Assembly: GCA_030998015.1 (NCBI GenBank)
Contig: JARWMV010000239.1
Location: 1,475,815-1,539,814 of the forward strand
Direction: 5' to 3'
Source of the DNA: Ceratorhiza oryzae-sativae
Lineage: Eukaryota > Basidiomycota > Agaricomycetes > Cantharellales > Ceratobasidiaceae
DNA length: 64,000 nt
Shown here: in pieces, positions 11,524 to 23,500 of the stretch
Numbering within the stretch: the stretch's first letter is position 1
How the letters are laid out: every line of letters starts with the position of its first letter
Position numbers and translations under genes: made by a program
Notes under the pieces: model-generated
What the model saw: the letters and a program-made list of their open reading frames with translations, nothing else
What the model was told of the DNA's origin: nothing
Databases searched by the model: none

Positions 11524-12944
11524 TTAGTCTTGTATGCGTGCTCCCATGAGCTGCGAATCCTGTTGTGCATTACTCCCTTCAAACACAATCTTCATCCCTG
11601 TTCCAGCTGGAACAACGGCCTCGCCCAATGCGTTTGCTAGAGCAACTTTAGCGTTGAAACCCGTGCAGTGCATTGGCAGGACATAAGTGGGACTAGGGAC
11701 CAGTCGTTCTGCAATAAAATCGACAGTTGGGCCAATACGATCCTGGAGTTCAGGCCCTGCAAGATGAAGCCCGCCGATGATGGCATAAATAGGTCTACCG
11801 GGAAATTTCGTAGTGGCAGAGTGGATCACGTTGCAGATGCCCGCGTGCGAACACCTATCGAGCATGTGATGGGCAGCTTTGTTGAACCTTTCAAAACATT
11901 GAGCTTACGCGCTTAGGATCACAAGCCCCTTGCCGAGTACGTCGATAGCTACGTATCGTTCGTCCATAATATCCTGCAGAACACCTCTGTACTACGTCCG
12001 AGCCAACCCACACACCACTTACAGGTTCCGGCGCCCAATCTCCCTTTACGTCCTCCGACAGAGTTGAGTGAAACTCGCGCCATCGTGCCCCGCCCAGTAA
12101 GCCTGTTTCAAATGCGGTCAATCTCGGGATCTCTCCGCTAACCCACACTGTGTTATTCGCAACTGCGTGGCCTTCGGAATGCGTCTCGACAACACCACCA
12201 GCGGCAAGAATATCGGTGTGTGTAGGATCTTCAGGCAACCGGCATATGACTTTTTCCGTTGGGGGTGGTGCGATCCCTCGTGCGATGGGTCGGTCGGGAT
12301 GGAGGTCAACGACCGTGGGCGTCGCCTTGGGCGTAACGCCAGAAGCTTCTGCTGATGCAGTCTTTGCGCGAGCAAGAGCTATCTGTTCGAGTGCGGCAAC
12401 GATACCGCCCGAGTGGTCACGATGCCAGTGAGAAAGAACAATACACTCAATGGATTCAACCGGTGTTTGCAACGCGCTGAAGTTTCTAGTAATGCTCTTC
12501 GCTTCGGGGCCAGTATCGAACAGGACACGGTGGGCTTGACCCCGCGCCTCTGTCGTCTTTACAGAGGTTCAGTTTGACGCAGGGGAGTCGACATAGTGTT
12601 TCAACTTACAATCAGTATTGATAGGCCGTGTGCACCTGGTAAGTATAACCCTCGTGAGACTCGCAAGCTCATGCGATATTATTGGCTTACCGCAGCAAAA
12701 ATTATCAAGGTCGAGGATTGGGACACCCGTCCTTTTGTCAATTGGGGGGTTGCGCTCGGTGAGATCTGCCTTGACTTCGTGTGTGAAGCCAGGGGGGAGT
12801 TTCGTCATCCTATATATTAAAGTGATAACAATATGATACATAATGAAGATAGTCGCTATGGATTCCTTACCACTCAATGCTATTATCAACAATGACATCG
12901 AGGGTCAACTTGTCAACCCTTATAATAGATGAAATATTTGACAT
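11524..12944 (-). CDS. Metallo-beta-lactamase-fold hydrolase (COG1237-like)
   Basis: The start at 12944 gives MSNISSIIRVDKLTLDVIVD, the usual first beta-strand with an Asp-Asn (VDNS) as in this subfamily. Exons 1 and 2 are 12944..12871 and 12809..12691; a short exon (GAHGLSILI) and then a long exon follow. The metal-binding motif is SHWHRDHSGG (H-x-H-x-D-H). Downstream are a conserved ETHSEGH segment, an IDVLGKGLVILSACSHAGI segment with the second metal-binding His, and IGGLHLAG and YVLPMHCTG. This order matches MBL-fold proteins related to the archaeal/bacterial dihydropteroate-synthase-like group, annotated in fungi simply as metallo-beta-lactamase proteins. The substrate is unknown. The intron between ILSA and CSHAG ends CTCGATAG and joins GC|G. 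It has no visible targeting signal, so it is probably cytosolic. Stop TAA at 11526..11524. Confidence 0.85.
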
Positions 12945-13100
12945 CGTTGGTTAGACTTGGTGGCGTGCCTGCACTTGGCACAAGCGCCTGTAAATTATGT
13001 AATCCTCGTGGCCACGCTCAGACCACGAGTCCAAAAGTAGAATGATCGTGCATAGTCCATATAAATGTTAAGGGTATAACTAGATATAAACATTGAAACA

Positions 13101-14020
13101 TCATCCCAGGTAATGAAGTATGAGCCAGAAACAGAAGAAAGTGAATATGGCTCCAATCACAAATATTATAGTATCTTGTGTTCTGTCCAACCGACTTAGT
13201 AACGACGTTTTTAGTCCACCAAGCCATACTTACGTGCGCTTTTCAATCCACCCGATGACATCTCTACTAAGCCCGAGTGTGTTCGCAGCATCCAATAACC
13301 TCCTTTGGGTTCCCTTGAGAATATTCCGCTGATCAACCAGATTGTCCAGCACCTCCCGACCCTGAGCGATAAACGCGTCAAGCTGATTCTCGGTGGACTC
13401 AATGAATGAGTGCTCTCGCAATGCGTGATCCTCTCGTAAGCCATAGGTAGGCTGCGCTGACGCGGCGAACGGGTTTTCCGAGTTTTCATTGCCGTTGGGA
13501 CCGTTTGAATTGTGGAATCGTTGGCGAGTTGCGGACTGTGAGGCATCACCTAGCAAATCATTTCGATTTGCCTTGGCTTTCTAGACGTTCCAAGTCAGCC
13601 CATCTCAAAGGATCCAACATACACGACTCGCCCTACCATGTTCGCGGCGTGTTCTTTCGCTCGATCAAACTCCAGTCGTAACTCTGTCGCATCCGTGCGA
13701 AATTTGGAAACTCGCCTACGTATAGAGTCAACGTGACAGACCAGAGGGTAGTTCATTATGTGCATACATAAGAGCTTTCTCTTGCTTGGCTTTGACCACT
13801 TCTTTCTTAGCCATGGACTCATAGTCGTCGATAGTCCTGTTGAACGCCGCCAACGATGCGGATATTTGCCCTGCAAATGTTTTAACGGGTTGTTCAGGCA
13901 TGTGCAAGCCACAATTTAAATACCGTTTAGTGAACTGGAAGTGTCCCCCGAGCGCAGTTTCTCTAAATCGCCATTAATAGAGGCGGTTTGTCTCAAGCCG
14001 AGAGTGTAGAGCGAATTCAT
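13101..14020 (-). CDS. BOS1: Golgi v-SNARE Bos1 / membrin (GOSR2 family)
   Basis: Five exons, 14020..13924, 13870..13768, 13715..13637, 13580..13234 and 13182..13101, give 235 residues, normal for membrin. The N-terminus MNSLYTLGLRQ is the family start, and residues 1-95 form helices (KFRTDATELRLEFDRAKEHA). The SNARE motif follows (GREVLDNLVDQRNILKGTQR, then RRLLDAANTLGLSRDVIGWI). A single C-terminal membrane anchor ends HYLG (FVIGAIFTFFCFWLI). Bos1 acts in ER-to-Golgi vesicle fusion as a Qb-SNARE (family knowledge). An in-frame ATG 33 codons upstream exists, but the internal MNSLY start matches the family. The gene shares a 221-bp divergent upstream region with the gene at 14242 and lies 156 bp downstream of the hydrolase start. 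Confidence 0.93.
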
Positions 14021-14241
14021 GATTGCGGTTCGTGAGCACAGACGTAAGTCGAGGTCGTCTTCTAGTTGATATTCCTGACTATATTCAATAAGAGATATAG
14101 GCAAAATACTGCGCGCCACGTCGCATAAGTCCCAAAGTGGTCGAGGTCAGCAGAGGCAACGCGAGTCGGCGCTTGGCAGAGTTTCCGTTACGTCACCGAG
14201 CTGAGATCACCCCCTGACGTAAACCACCACAACGACCCTAC

Positions 14242-14655
14242 ATGGACTATACTTTCCCTCCTAAACCAGTTGTAAAACATCTGGAGCTTCAGCGCTCTCA
14301 GACAGCGGGCCCAACCATCGAACCAGCGCCCCCTTTACCTCACGCTGGAGGCTACATGGACATTGTTGCTTTCCGGAAAGCTCGAAGGTTAACGACCTCA
14401 CAAACTTCCGCCGAGCTTGACGATATACAGGCGGGTCCTTCATATCCTGAGAGACATAGTACAAAAGAAGATTCCAGTCCTGAGAAAACAGGGACGAAAT
14501 TACCGTGGGATAAGAAGCACGGTCGCTCGCAGAGTGGAATTGCGAGCGGCCTCGCAACAACGCTTAAATTCGGTGCAGCCATTGTTCCAGCAGAAGCTAT
14601 TACTCAATCTCAACCCTCAGAGGAGACACGGCCGCGGAAATCCGGTGATAAGTGA
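14242..14655 (+). CDS. Small unknown protein
   Basis: A single open frame of 137 codons beginning MDYTFPPKPVVKHLELQRSQ. It is polar, rich in Ser, Pro, Thr and charged residues, with a compact middle (GGYMDIVAFRKARRL) and a mildly hydrophobic stretch near residues 105-125 (GLATTLKFGAAIVPAEAI), too short and polar for a membrane span. I do not recognise it. Its divergent pairing with BOS1 and a clean stop 3' of a coding-like composition argue for a real gene. It could continue in further exons after 14640, since coding bias fades rather than stops sharply. Confidence 0.5.
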   Translation: MDYTFPPKPVVKHLELQRSQTAGPTIEPAPPLPHAGGYMDIVAFRKARRLTTSQTSAELDDIQAGPSYPERHSTKEDSSPEKTGTKLPWDKKHGRSQSGIASGLATTLKFGAAIVPAEAITQSQPSEETRPRKSGDK

Positions 14656-14835
14656 GAAGGACTCCAAAAGGTATGGAGATCAGCCTCGATAGGATAATCG
14701 TTAATTCCACATCATGCAGATTTTGCTTCCTTACGATCGTTCGATAGACTCCGCTACAACCTGCTTTGCCTAATGTCGTCGTCCAGTCTGTTCATCGATT
14801 ATGCCGGACTACCCTACAATTTTGTTCCAATTTAC

Positions 14836-16046
14836 CTACTTTTGCTGAAGCTTCGCTACCTCATCCTTCACCTCACCCCAGATGGGGCGAGGAATCTCGA
14901 AGCCATCTCCAACACGCGCAAACGTGATACCGCCCAATCGAGAAACTGCACGGAACTGGGTAATCAGAGTTAGATGGAGTCGTTCGAGTTGGATACCATC
15001 CGCCTGCACACACCTTTACAGGATCCATCATTCCAATACCCTTGCCATCGTCTACCCATATGTCTTTGCGCACGTGAATGGCCTTGACACGACCGAGCAC
15101 CAGCGTACCGCTTATGAAGTTGGGATCGTCGGGGGAGGGGATATCCTGAAGCGAAAATAGCTCGCACTCCATGGAGAATCCACTTTCCCCGACCCTAGGA
15201 GGCTTGACGAAAGTCTGAAATGGGGATAATCACATAACGATCGACGCCATACTCGAGTCACCCACTCACGCTTTCAACTTTGGTTAGCCCAGATCCTATC
15301 CATTCTTCAACTTCAACTGGTGCATCAACACTGGTCCAGTTGGCACCCTCCACCCACGGCTCGCTGATAATGTTAACCGTAAACTCTTTTGTGTTGCGAA
15401 TGTTCACGGAAGTGTCCTTTGGGCGAGTCCGGCTGTGTGTAAAAGAAACGGAAACAAGAGGCGGGTTATGGCAGACCATCGAAAAGTAGCTGAATAAAGT
15501 AGGTGAAAACCTGTCTATGTGAATTTTCCTTAGCATACATACCTGAACGGGGCCAAGTTCGGTGTGCCATCCGGCGCCAGAGAAGAGACGAAGGCCACGG
15601 GCCTAGGGATGATTCCAGATATCATCAAGCGATAAAGGTCCCTGGAAGGGTGAGGAGGCTGAGACTCAGTCAAGCTCAGTACGCTAGGATGGGGGCTTGC
15701 GTACTGTGGTTTTTCGTTTTCAGTTACGAATGTTTGATAGCCCTCGCTTGCGCCTTTTGCCCATCCGGCAGCGATGGGGCTCGTACCACTCTCATCGAAT
15801 TTTTGACCAGCTTTCCAGTCCTTGTTTGGAGTCTGAACCCACCTACGATTGTTATTAATAAAGATTATCGGCTACCCGTGCACCATTGACACACTTGAAT
15901 GCAGGTTCGGGGCTAAATTCCGGGCGAGGAGCATCGCGACCTGAAGCCATCTTGTGCTTGAGACGAACAGTCCGAGAGAGGATGGTTGAACGACAAAGCG
16001 GAGGGATAGAAGGGCGGAGCAGAATCGTGCGATAAGCCGTGTGCAT
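14836..16046 (-). CDS. Flavin-reductase-like (FMN-binding split barrel) protein
   Basis: The start at 16046 gives MHTAYRTILLRPSIPPLCRS, an Arg/Ser-rich, acid-free leader typical of a mitochondrial presequence; an internal Met (MASGRDAPRP, 15950) could give a cytosolic form. The core reads SGIIPRPVAFVSSLAPDGTP, then APFSYFSMVCHNPPLVSVSF and KDTSVNIRNTKEFTVNIISE, followed by FISGTLVLGRVKAIHVRKDI and a final RLGGITFARVGDGFEIPRP. This is the flavin reductase-like domain family (FMN-binding split barrel, DIM6/NTAB type). Such proteins bind FMN and may reduce flavins or act as oxygenase partners; the substrate here is unknown. At least four introns interrupt it. Stop TAG at 14838..14836. It is divergent from the DUF262 gene, with about 380 bp between starts. 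Confidence 0.85.
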
Positions 16047-16422
16047 TTTCTGGAGCGGTTTTATACCTGGTACTCGATGGCCGGAGCATGATCGAGCAAG
16101 CACGGGTTTATAAATTTCGATTCTCACGCGTGATACATTATCCGCACGAATAGGCAGACAGCGGCTCAGTCATCATATCATGCGCCCTACCGACCTTGGG
16201 TGGCTCGGCTTCGGCGCGTAAGGCAAATGGGATTAGGTGAGGCGGCTGGTCGGAGTTTTGTCCAGTTTTACCGCCGTCAACAGTCAGGTTGTTGATACCT
16301 GTGTATGTTTATTTGGGTGTGGTCCAAACAACAGGGATTAGCAAGCTGTAGCTTAGTTGTTAGGACCCACTTGTTCCCAACAACAGCTCTTCTTGAGGTT
16401 GTCCACTACTCCCATCACTCCA

Positions 16423-18581
16423 ATGCCTAGAGCAAAGCAAGAAGAACCAGAGCCACAAGATTATGATGAACTTGACGAAGATGAATATGGATATGATGAT
16501 GATGAAGAGGGGGATGTTGGGTTCCATCTTCCTGGTAGACTGGACCCTCCAAGAACATCTCCACTCTCATGTCATGCCATATACACGGAGATACAAGAGG
16601 GTAATGTCCTACATGTTGCACGTGTGTAAAAGTGAAATCACTCACTGTCTTTTTCTTTTAACTATCAAAGGGATAATATCTTGTGAGTTGTTTGCCACAA
16701 GTCCCAGTGGGAGGACACTTGTCTAATTCCTATATTTAGTGGAGGCGGAGTATCAACGCGACGTGGTGTGGAATAATGCGAAGCAGAGCGGGCTCATTGA
16801 CAGTGTATATCGAGACTACTGTAAGTGAAAATGTGTTGCTACTAACATCATAAAGGGGGCTTATCAAGGTTTAACTAGTTATTCCCCCAATTTTGTTTGC
16901 TGTTCACGAGATCGAAGGAGAACGCGTTAAAGTGAGTCAATTTTGTACCCAAACGCTTGCGCTCGGTACTGAGCACTCAAATAGGTTTGCATCGACGGAA
17001 AGCAGCGCTTAACGAGCATCCAGCGATTCATGGATGGGTAAGCTGGCAAACATGACTCCTGAGGAACTACGCTCACGAGCCACACTCGTCACGTCTAGTT
17101 ATATTCCTGGTTAGTATACTCACCCCTTCGGTCGTTTTGGTACTAACGGAGCTCCTTTTTGATAGTCAAGATCGAGTGGGCAGCTATTTTGCGATGAACT
17201 ACTGGTATGCTGATAGTTTTCTAGCGGAAAAAACTGGTTCTACCAGAGGAATGGCGGTAGATTATCCGGAAAACTCATTCCGGAGGGCTTCAAAAAGCAG
17301 TTTGCCGCGAAGCAGCTCCTTTGTGGTGAGTTTTATGTATGGTGATAGCGTTGTGAACTGGTACTTACGTTGTCACCTCTTAGTGGAGTTTGATAACCTG
17401 ACGGAAGCGACGGTGGGCCGATCCTGAGTTCCAAGTTACGATGGCGCTAAAAAGACTTCCAGGAGCGCGACATCTTCCAACGTGTCCAGCTTGGAATGGC
17501 GCTAAATGAAGCGGGTAAGGACATAGGTGAACTACCGCTCTTTCAGCTGACTTACGATAACCGCCTAGAAAAACAAAAGGCGATAGCCTCGCCGACAGTC
17601 AATTGGATACGTGGACTGGTTTCAGAGTATTTCGAAGGTTTGCATTTTTATGAGTGAGCTTGCGACTACATTTCGAGCAATGCTTTCCAGGCGACAATGG
17701 AATACCACAGTGCCTACCCATGAACATGAAGAGGTCGAAAGACTTCCAATGTTTTGGCCGTAAGTCCAAACCCAGCTCTGTGTTTCCTATCTCACGTTGT
17801 GCTCAATTCTCAGAGTTTGTCTGTATGGCGAGCTTGCTGCCGAAATTCGAAATGCCTACCTCGCCGAAGCTTTCTAAATTCTTGCAGGAGCAAGAAGAGA
17901 GGGTCGAAGCGTTTAAGACCTCGGTAGAGAAAGCAATACAGACTTTACATAGCATCGCCGTGCGTTTAATACTTATCCGTATGAACTCACTCTGACCCAA
18001 AGGGCTACATATAGCATGATAAGGAGTTGTCTAAGGTTGTGGGAAGTATCGCTATCGCTCCGGTAGGTTTTGCCCGAAAGTGCTGTGCTCTGGTACTAAC
18101 CAACTCGCTGCAGGTCGAATTAGTACATATATGTAAGCTGCGTAGCTAAGCCCGGGATATGCCGATATTCAAACCTTGCTTAGGTCTTCTCTGTCTAATG
18201 TTGCCGGGCAGATCATTAAAAGTCATAGCAACCAGGATAAGTGAAATGAGAGCTATTGTTCGCAAGGAGCACGTGGATGTCCGAGCGAACCAGGTGCGCA
18301 CTACCAAACTTTGGTCAGCTTCGCTCATGCTTAGGAATGTTTCAACTTCAGCGTGTAGCCAAAACCTTTGCAGATTATCTGTCCAAGTTTCAATCTCAGG
18401 TATGCCCGGTCCCGAAGAAGACTGGCAGCCGATCGCTGTCAGCAAAGTTGCGGGAAGTGCTAAAGGCAAGAAAAGGAAAGCAGCTAATGATGATGACATG
18501 GACTTGGATGGCAATGAGCAGTCGGTGGTTAAGGCTAGCAAGCCAAGAGCCAGACCCAAAGGCAAAGGGAAAGCCTTCTAG
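16423..18581 (+). CDS. DUF262 domain protein with DGKQR motif
   Basis: The start at 16423 opens an acidic N-terminus (DELDEDEYGYDDDEEGDVG); an in-frame ATG at 16357 is possible. Exon 1 ends at 16600, followed by a 12-nt microexon (16671..16682) and an exon starting at 16740. Joined, they read EGIISLEAEYQRDVVW, the first DUF262 motif. RDYFIPPILFAVHEI and CIDGKQRLTSIQRFMDG follow; the DG-x-QR signature places it in the ParB/sulfiredoxin-fold DUF262 family (GmrSD-like in bacteria). Later exons give EFDNLTEA, IFQRVQLGMALNEAEKQKAI, and a coiled-coil-prone stretch (FLQEQEERVEAFKTSVEKAI). The C-terminus is Lys/Arg-rich and ends RPKGKGKAF, a likely nuclear localisation tail. Fungal members have no settled function; in bacteria the domain is linked to NTP-dependent cleavage of modified DNA. 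Exon borders in the second half are only partly resolved. Confidence 0.83.
16671..16682 (+). other. 12-nt microexon of the DUF262 gene
   Basis: The 12 bases 16671..16682 lie between an acceptor (TATCAAAG) and a donor (GTGAGT). They are required to join exon 1 (phase 1) to the exon at 16740 and to supply Ile-Ile-Ser before the conserved E-Y-Q-R-D motif. Without them the join gives no family-like sequence. Confidence 0.68.
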
Positions 18582-18817
18582 ACTCTTTTATCACACATGG
18601 CTCTGACTCGGTACCCGATTGTACTTAATGCTTCCTTGTATCATGCTTTAAGTTATGGACTTGAACCATTGTGAGCTTCCACAAGCACACCAATTGTCCA
18701 TGTTTGGCATATGAGGTCATCCGGCACGTGCTGTGATCGGTAATCCAATTGTTTTTCTACGCTTGCTCAGCATACTGCGCCGATCGCCTTTCGCCCTTAC
18801 GCCGTTTGTTTGCAGAT

Positions 18818-19971
18818 ATGATATTGGCGGCTCGCACTGCGCTTGGCCCTTCTTTGGTCTTCAGACGGTCGATTCATACGACACGAATATCGAGTGCGAC
18901 TCGATCATCTTGGGCAACAGCCTCTGCCGTTTTGGCTGCTGGAGGGGTCACCTTTGTGGCCTATCACTATTGGGACATGGACTCTAGGGGTCGAAGAATA
19001 GCTCTTGAAGAGAAAGGTGAGGCGTTTGATGCCAATGTTATCATTGATATTTTGACTCTGTAAATCGATCTAGCCCCACAGAAGCGGCCTCTGGCAAGGA
19101 CTGTGTTGGAAGAAACCAGGAAATCTGCTAACAATACATCGGTGGATGTCCCGGCCCCTGTAAAACCATCTCCTTCCGAGCCAGGCGTGCTCAAGTCTTC
19201 TGGAGAAGCACCTACACCCACGCCGGCAGTTGGATCGCGTCTTCCTGTCGACAAAGATGAAAAGGAGAAAAGAAGCGAAGAGGGTGGGAAGGACGAAAAT
19301 AACGGGAAGGATGAAAATAATGGGAAGGGTGAGGAGCACGAAGAGAAAGCCGAAGAGGGCAAGAAGGTAAAAAGGACGGGGCGGGCGAGGAAGACGATGA
19401 GGAAGAAAAAGATCGCGCCGCCAACCAGGGGGCGTATAATCCAGAAACCGGCGAAATCAATTGGGACTGCCCATGCTTAGGAGGGATGGCGCATGGGCCA
19501 TGCGGGCCCCAATTCCGGGAGGCATTTTCGTGCTTTGTCTATTCGAACGAGGAGCCGAAGGGGGTAGATTGTGTAGAGAAGTTCAAGGCAATGCAGGATT
19601 GCTTCAGGGTACACCCAGATGTGTACGGCGAAGGTGGGTGAATGCCGGACGAACATTGAATGCGCATTTATTAGGGTACCATAGAGATCGACGATGACGA
19701 AGAGGACGAGGAAGACGAGCCGGCTGCCGAAGCCGAAGCACCAAACACTCCAAAGCACCCCAACGAGGGACCGGGATCCACCGAAGGAGGGAATCGCACA
19801 GACGAAAAACATGAAACGCCACCAGAGGTCCCTCCACCGCCTTCCAGTGCAGTTCCATCTCGTCAAAACGCTCCGACACCTCACACTACCCCCGAAAATA
19901 CTCCTTCCAAGTCAACCAAGGGCAGTAGCTTATCGCTCCTGTTCCAACCACCCGCCATCACGACGTGCTGA
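18818..19971 (+). CDS. MIA40: Mitochondrial intermembrane space oxidoreductase Mia40 (CHCHD4)
   Basis: Four exons, 18818..19016, 19074..19283, 19358..19633 and 19685..19971, give 323 residues. Residues 1-30 form an Arg/Ser/Ala-rich presequence. One membrane span follows ([19 protein letters not shown]), as in fungal Mia40, which is anchored in the inner membrane. A long Pro/Glu/Lys-rich linker leads to the catalytic domain: [17 protein letters not shown] with the redox CPC motif, then twin CX9C pairs ([11 protein letters not shown] and [11 protein letters not shown]) and an FRVHPDVYG end. An acidic, disordered tail follows. Mia40 oxidises Cys-motif proteins entering the intermembrane space and is reoxidised by Erv1 (family knowledge). 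The second intron (19284..19357) lies in the Glu/Lys-rich linker and is needed to reach the CPC frame; a sequencing indel is the alternative. Confidence 0.92.
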
Positions 19972-20514
19972 CCGCTCCAACACAAACATCCTAAAAGCCC
20001 GACTGCGCTACCTCGACCCATTCTACCTCCACTCATAAATTTGTCCACACGACTACATTATAATGCTATTTCTACTTTGAGACTTGCTTGCAACTAAAGT
20101 GGCTCAGCGTTTGATTCGGTTTTGCTACTGGGTCGGGTGAGGAACCGGATGCAAACCTACAGCACTATATCTGTCCCTCGTAACTTATACGTCTTCCTCT
20201 GGGCGCTAGTGAAATGAACGTTTCTTGATCTTCACCAAATTCCCGCGCGTCTGTCCTATTGTTATCAAGGTTTGGACCATTTGAGATGGATACGTGGTCG
20301 CGCTCTGAGCCACACGAAACACGTGCGTGAGCTTGGCATGCGGAATTGCCCAATGAGCCATCACTCTCCTCCTGCTGCACTTGTGTGTCTCGAACGTGCT
20401 AGGGAAAAAAGTGCTGCACTGCTATAGGAATTAATCGGAGTAACTCATGTTCGCCCCACATGTTCGCTCGCTGTGGTATTCTCCGCCCTACCCGTTTTCA
20501 ACCAGGAAATCAAA
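19972..20514. other. Intergenic region before BTA1
   Basis: No convincing coding sequence. Holds the 3' end of MIA40 and the promoter of BTA1. Confidence 0.5.
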
Positions 20515-23500
20515 ATGGGAAATATCAAAAGCAGAGTGAACCCGGTCGCCTTGCGCTATCTCTCCCTCGTTTTGCTCTCCAATCCAACTGTGATGAGCTA
20601 TCACTTTGGCTCTGAGGCACCGAACACCTCGTCCCCGTAAGTTGGAGCGTTCATTGCACTGATCTTGGCTAAAATCAAGTTTGGTAGCTATACGACGTAT
20701 AGGGAGGCGACGGGCGGGTATTTTTCCGCCCATAGCACACTATGGGTGCTCGTCGTCACCTTGGGCGTGATATACTCGTCGTTTGGTCCACTAAAAGCAC
20801 CGCTGCGGTTTGTTTGGCATTGCTTTTTGCGTCCACTCGGTGGTGCAAAGACGCAGCAAGATCGTCTCGATAAGGTACTCTAGGCTTGGCCCACATTTTC
20901 GTCGATCTGCTAACCGTTTTTTTTTTCGCTAGTTTTACGAAGGACAAGCAGAGATATATGATTCGACACGCAGGAAGCTACTCCGTGGCCGTAAGACCAT
21001 GCTTACGCTGGCCGCAGCGTACCTGCGTGAGAGGAAGAGCAACGTGCAGCGCAAACTTTAATTTGGGTTGACATAGGGGGCGGTACCGGTGAGGCTTATT
21101 TCTTGCTTTCGTAAACCCCGATCCTGAGTAGATCTATGCGTGCCAAGGGTGGAACATCGAAGCCATGGATGAGTTTATGCCGATCAAATCATTTGATGCA
21201 GTATATCTTGTCGATCTATGCGAGCCGCTTCTTCAGATCGCTCGACGTAGATTCGCTGCCAAGGGCTGGAAGAATGTCCATGTAATCCACTCTGATGCAT
21301 GCACGTTCACGCTTCCCGGCTGGCCAACAAACTCAATTCCCGCTGGATGTGTATCACTTGTGACCCTTTCGTATTCCCTGTCAATGATTCCGCCATATCA
21401 CCAGCTCCTGGATCGGGTGGAGAGAATGCTAGACCCATCAGATGGGTTAATCGGAGTTGCAGACTTCTATGCGGCGCGCAAACAAGGGGGACTTCACGAA
21501 GAGTCCATCGGTGGAGCTAGCCGAGTGTGTAGCTGGGTGGGACACTGGTTTTGGTATGTGCTGCTTTTTTTTATAGAAGGAACAGGTATGATTAACAATT
21601 ATTCAGGCAAATGTGGTTTGATTTGGACCATGTTGATTTGTCACCTGGACGGCGGGACTACCTGCAGTACAAATTCGGCACTATCAAGGTGCTCAACGGA
21701 CGCAACAATTTATCTGTTCCTTGGTTCATACAAATGTGCGTCTCCACATTGTTTGAGCACTCACACCTAGCGCTCATACGTAATTATAGTCCATACTACG
21801 TTTTTCTTGGATGTTCCCGTTCTGTGAATGTTTCGGCCGCACTTGAAGCGTTTGAAGTCGACTCTGGAAATTCGGTTGGAAACTACTCGCCCAAATCGGT
21901 CGCCAGCCAGAGCAACTTGCGCAGGGTTTCTTCTTACAGTCTTGAAGACCGATCCCAGTATAGCGGAGGCTCGGACATTGATACAGGGGTCGATCTCTCT
22001 CCCCCTTCAAGTTCCTTTCATTATCACCCTCAAACGGTGAGCGTGTCTCTTCGTCTCTTCCTACCCGTTATCCTGACTATCCTATATGCAGCCTTGGCGC
22101 CTTCCATACTATTCCCATGTGGTCCACAAAGAGTTCCGGACGTTCATCTATGCGTTCACTTGGGAGGATCCTATGGAAGACATGAGGCACCTAAACTTGG
22201 ATTCGAATAGCTCGATTCTCGTCATTTCCTCTGCGGGAGATAACGCGCTACACTATGCAATCGCGGCCGGCCCTAGGCGTATTCACTGCGTCGATATGAA
22301 CCCATGGTATGTCTCTCAATTTTTTGCTGCCCATCCAACAAATAGCCCATGTCCGATGAATAGCCAAGGTCATCTCGTTGAGCTAAAGTTGGCCGCAATC
22401 CGAGCGCTGCCCCACTCTACATTTTTCAAAATGTTCGGAGATGGCAAGTTCCCCGAGTTTAGGACTGTGCTTGACCGGGATCTTTCGCCTTGGCTCTCGA
22501 GTGCTGCATACCAATTCTGGAAGGCAAATCAGAATGCGTTCAATGATTCTTTCTACATGAGAGGATATAGCGGATGGGCGTTGAGGGTGACCAAGGTGTG
22601 TTTTTCAACTTCAACAGCCAAATTTCTTGTTCACGTGAATTGTAGTGGGCACTGTGGCTTGGAGGCGTATTGGATGATGCCAGGCGGATGTGCAATGTAG
22701 ATACAATCGAAGAACAACAGCAAATTTGGCGAGAGAAAGTGAGTTCTAGTGTATAAAATCCTTTAAACCCATTATATAGCTGACCTTTGTAGCTTCGCCC
22801 GGTCCTCCTTAACAACTGGTTTGTTCGTCTAGTTCTCAACAACCCTGCGTTTTTATGGAACGCATTGGGTGTACCTCTTGCTCAACGCCGTGCGTTCTTG
22901 GTATGACCTTCCTGTTAAAATTTGTACTGTGGCTAACGTGGTTATCCCAGAACGAAGGGAGCTGCTACGAGTTTGCACGAGACACTCTTGACCCACTGCC
23001 GAGTACGGCAGTTCTCAAGAGTGGTGGATACCATTATCTTCTTGTATGCTTTGATTCTTTCAAAACCTCGCTTTGAGTTGCTGACATCCCACCACAAAGT
23101 GCTTGCTAGGAAAATATACCCCCGAGTCATGCCCTGCGTATTTGACCAAGGAAGGATTTGGAAAGTTGAGCGAGAACAGCTGGGCAAGGCTGGATAGCTT
23201 CAGACTACATACTGAATCAATAACAAAGTGAGGGATTTCTCGCACTTTATTTATCAGAATAGGCAACTTACTCTATACGATAGCGTGCTCTCTAACATGA
23301 AGCCGGGTCAACTTACCCATGCTGTAATTATGGACCATCTTGACTGGTTTGACCCCGGCTCGGTTGCTGTCACCGAAGAGGTCACCCAACTCGCGCGTGT
23401 TCTTCTACCAGGTAGCACAGTCTTCTGGCGCTCGGCTGCCAGGAGACCATGGTACTGCGAGGAGTTCAAGAAGGCCGGATTCAAGGTTGAGCCAGTGGAT

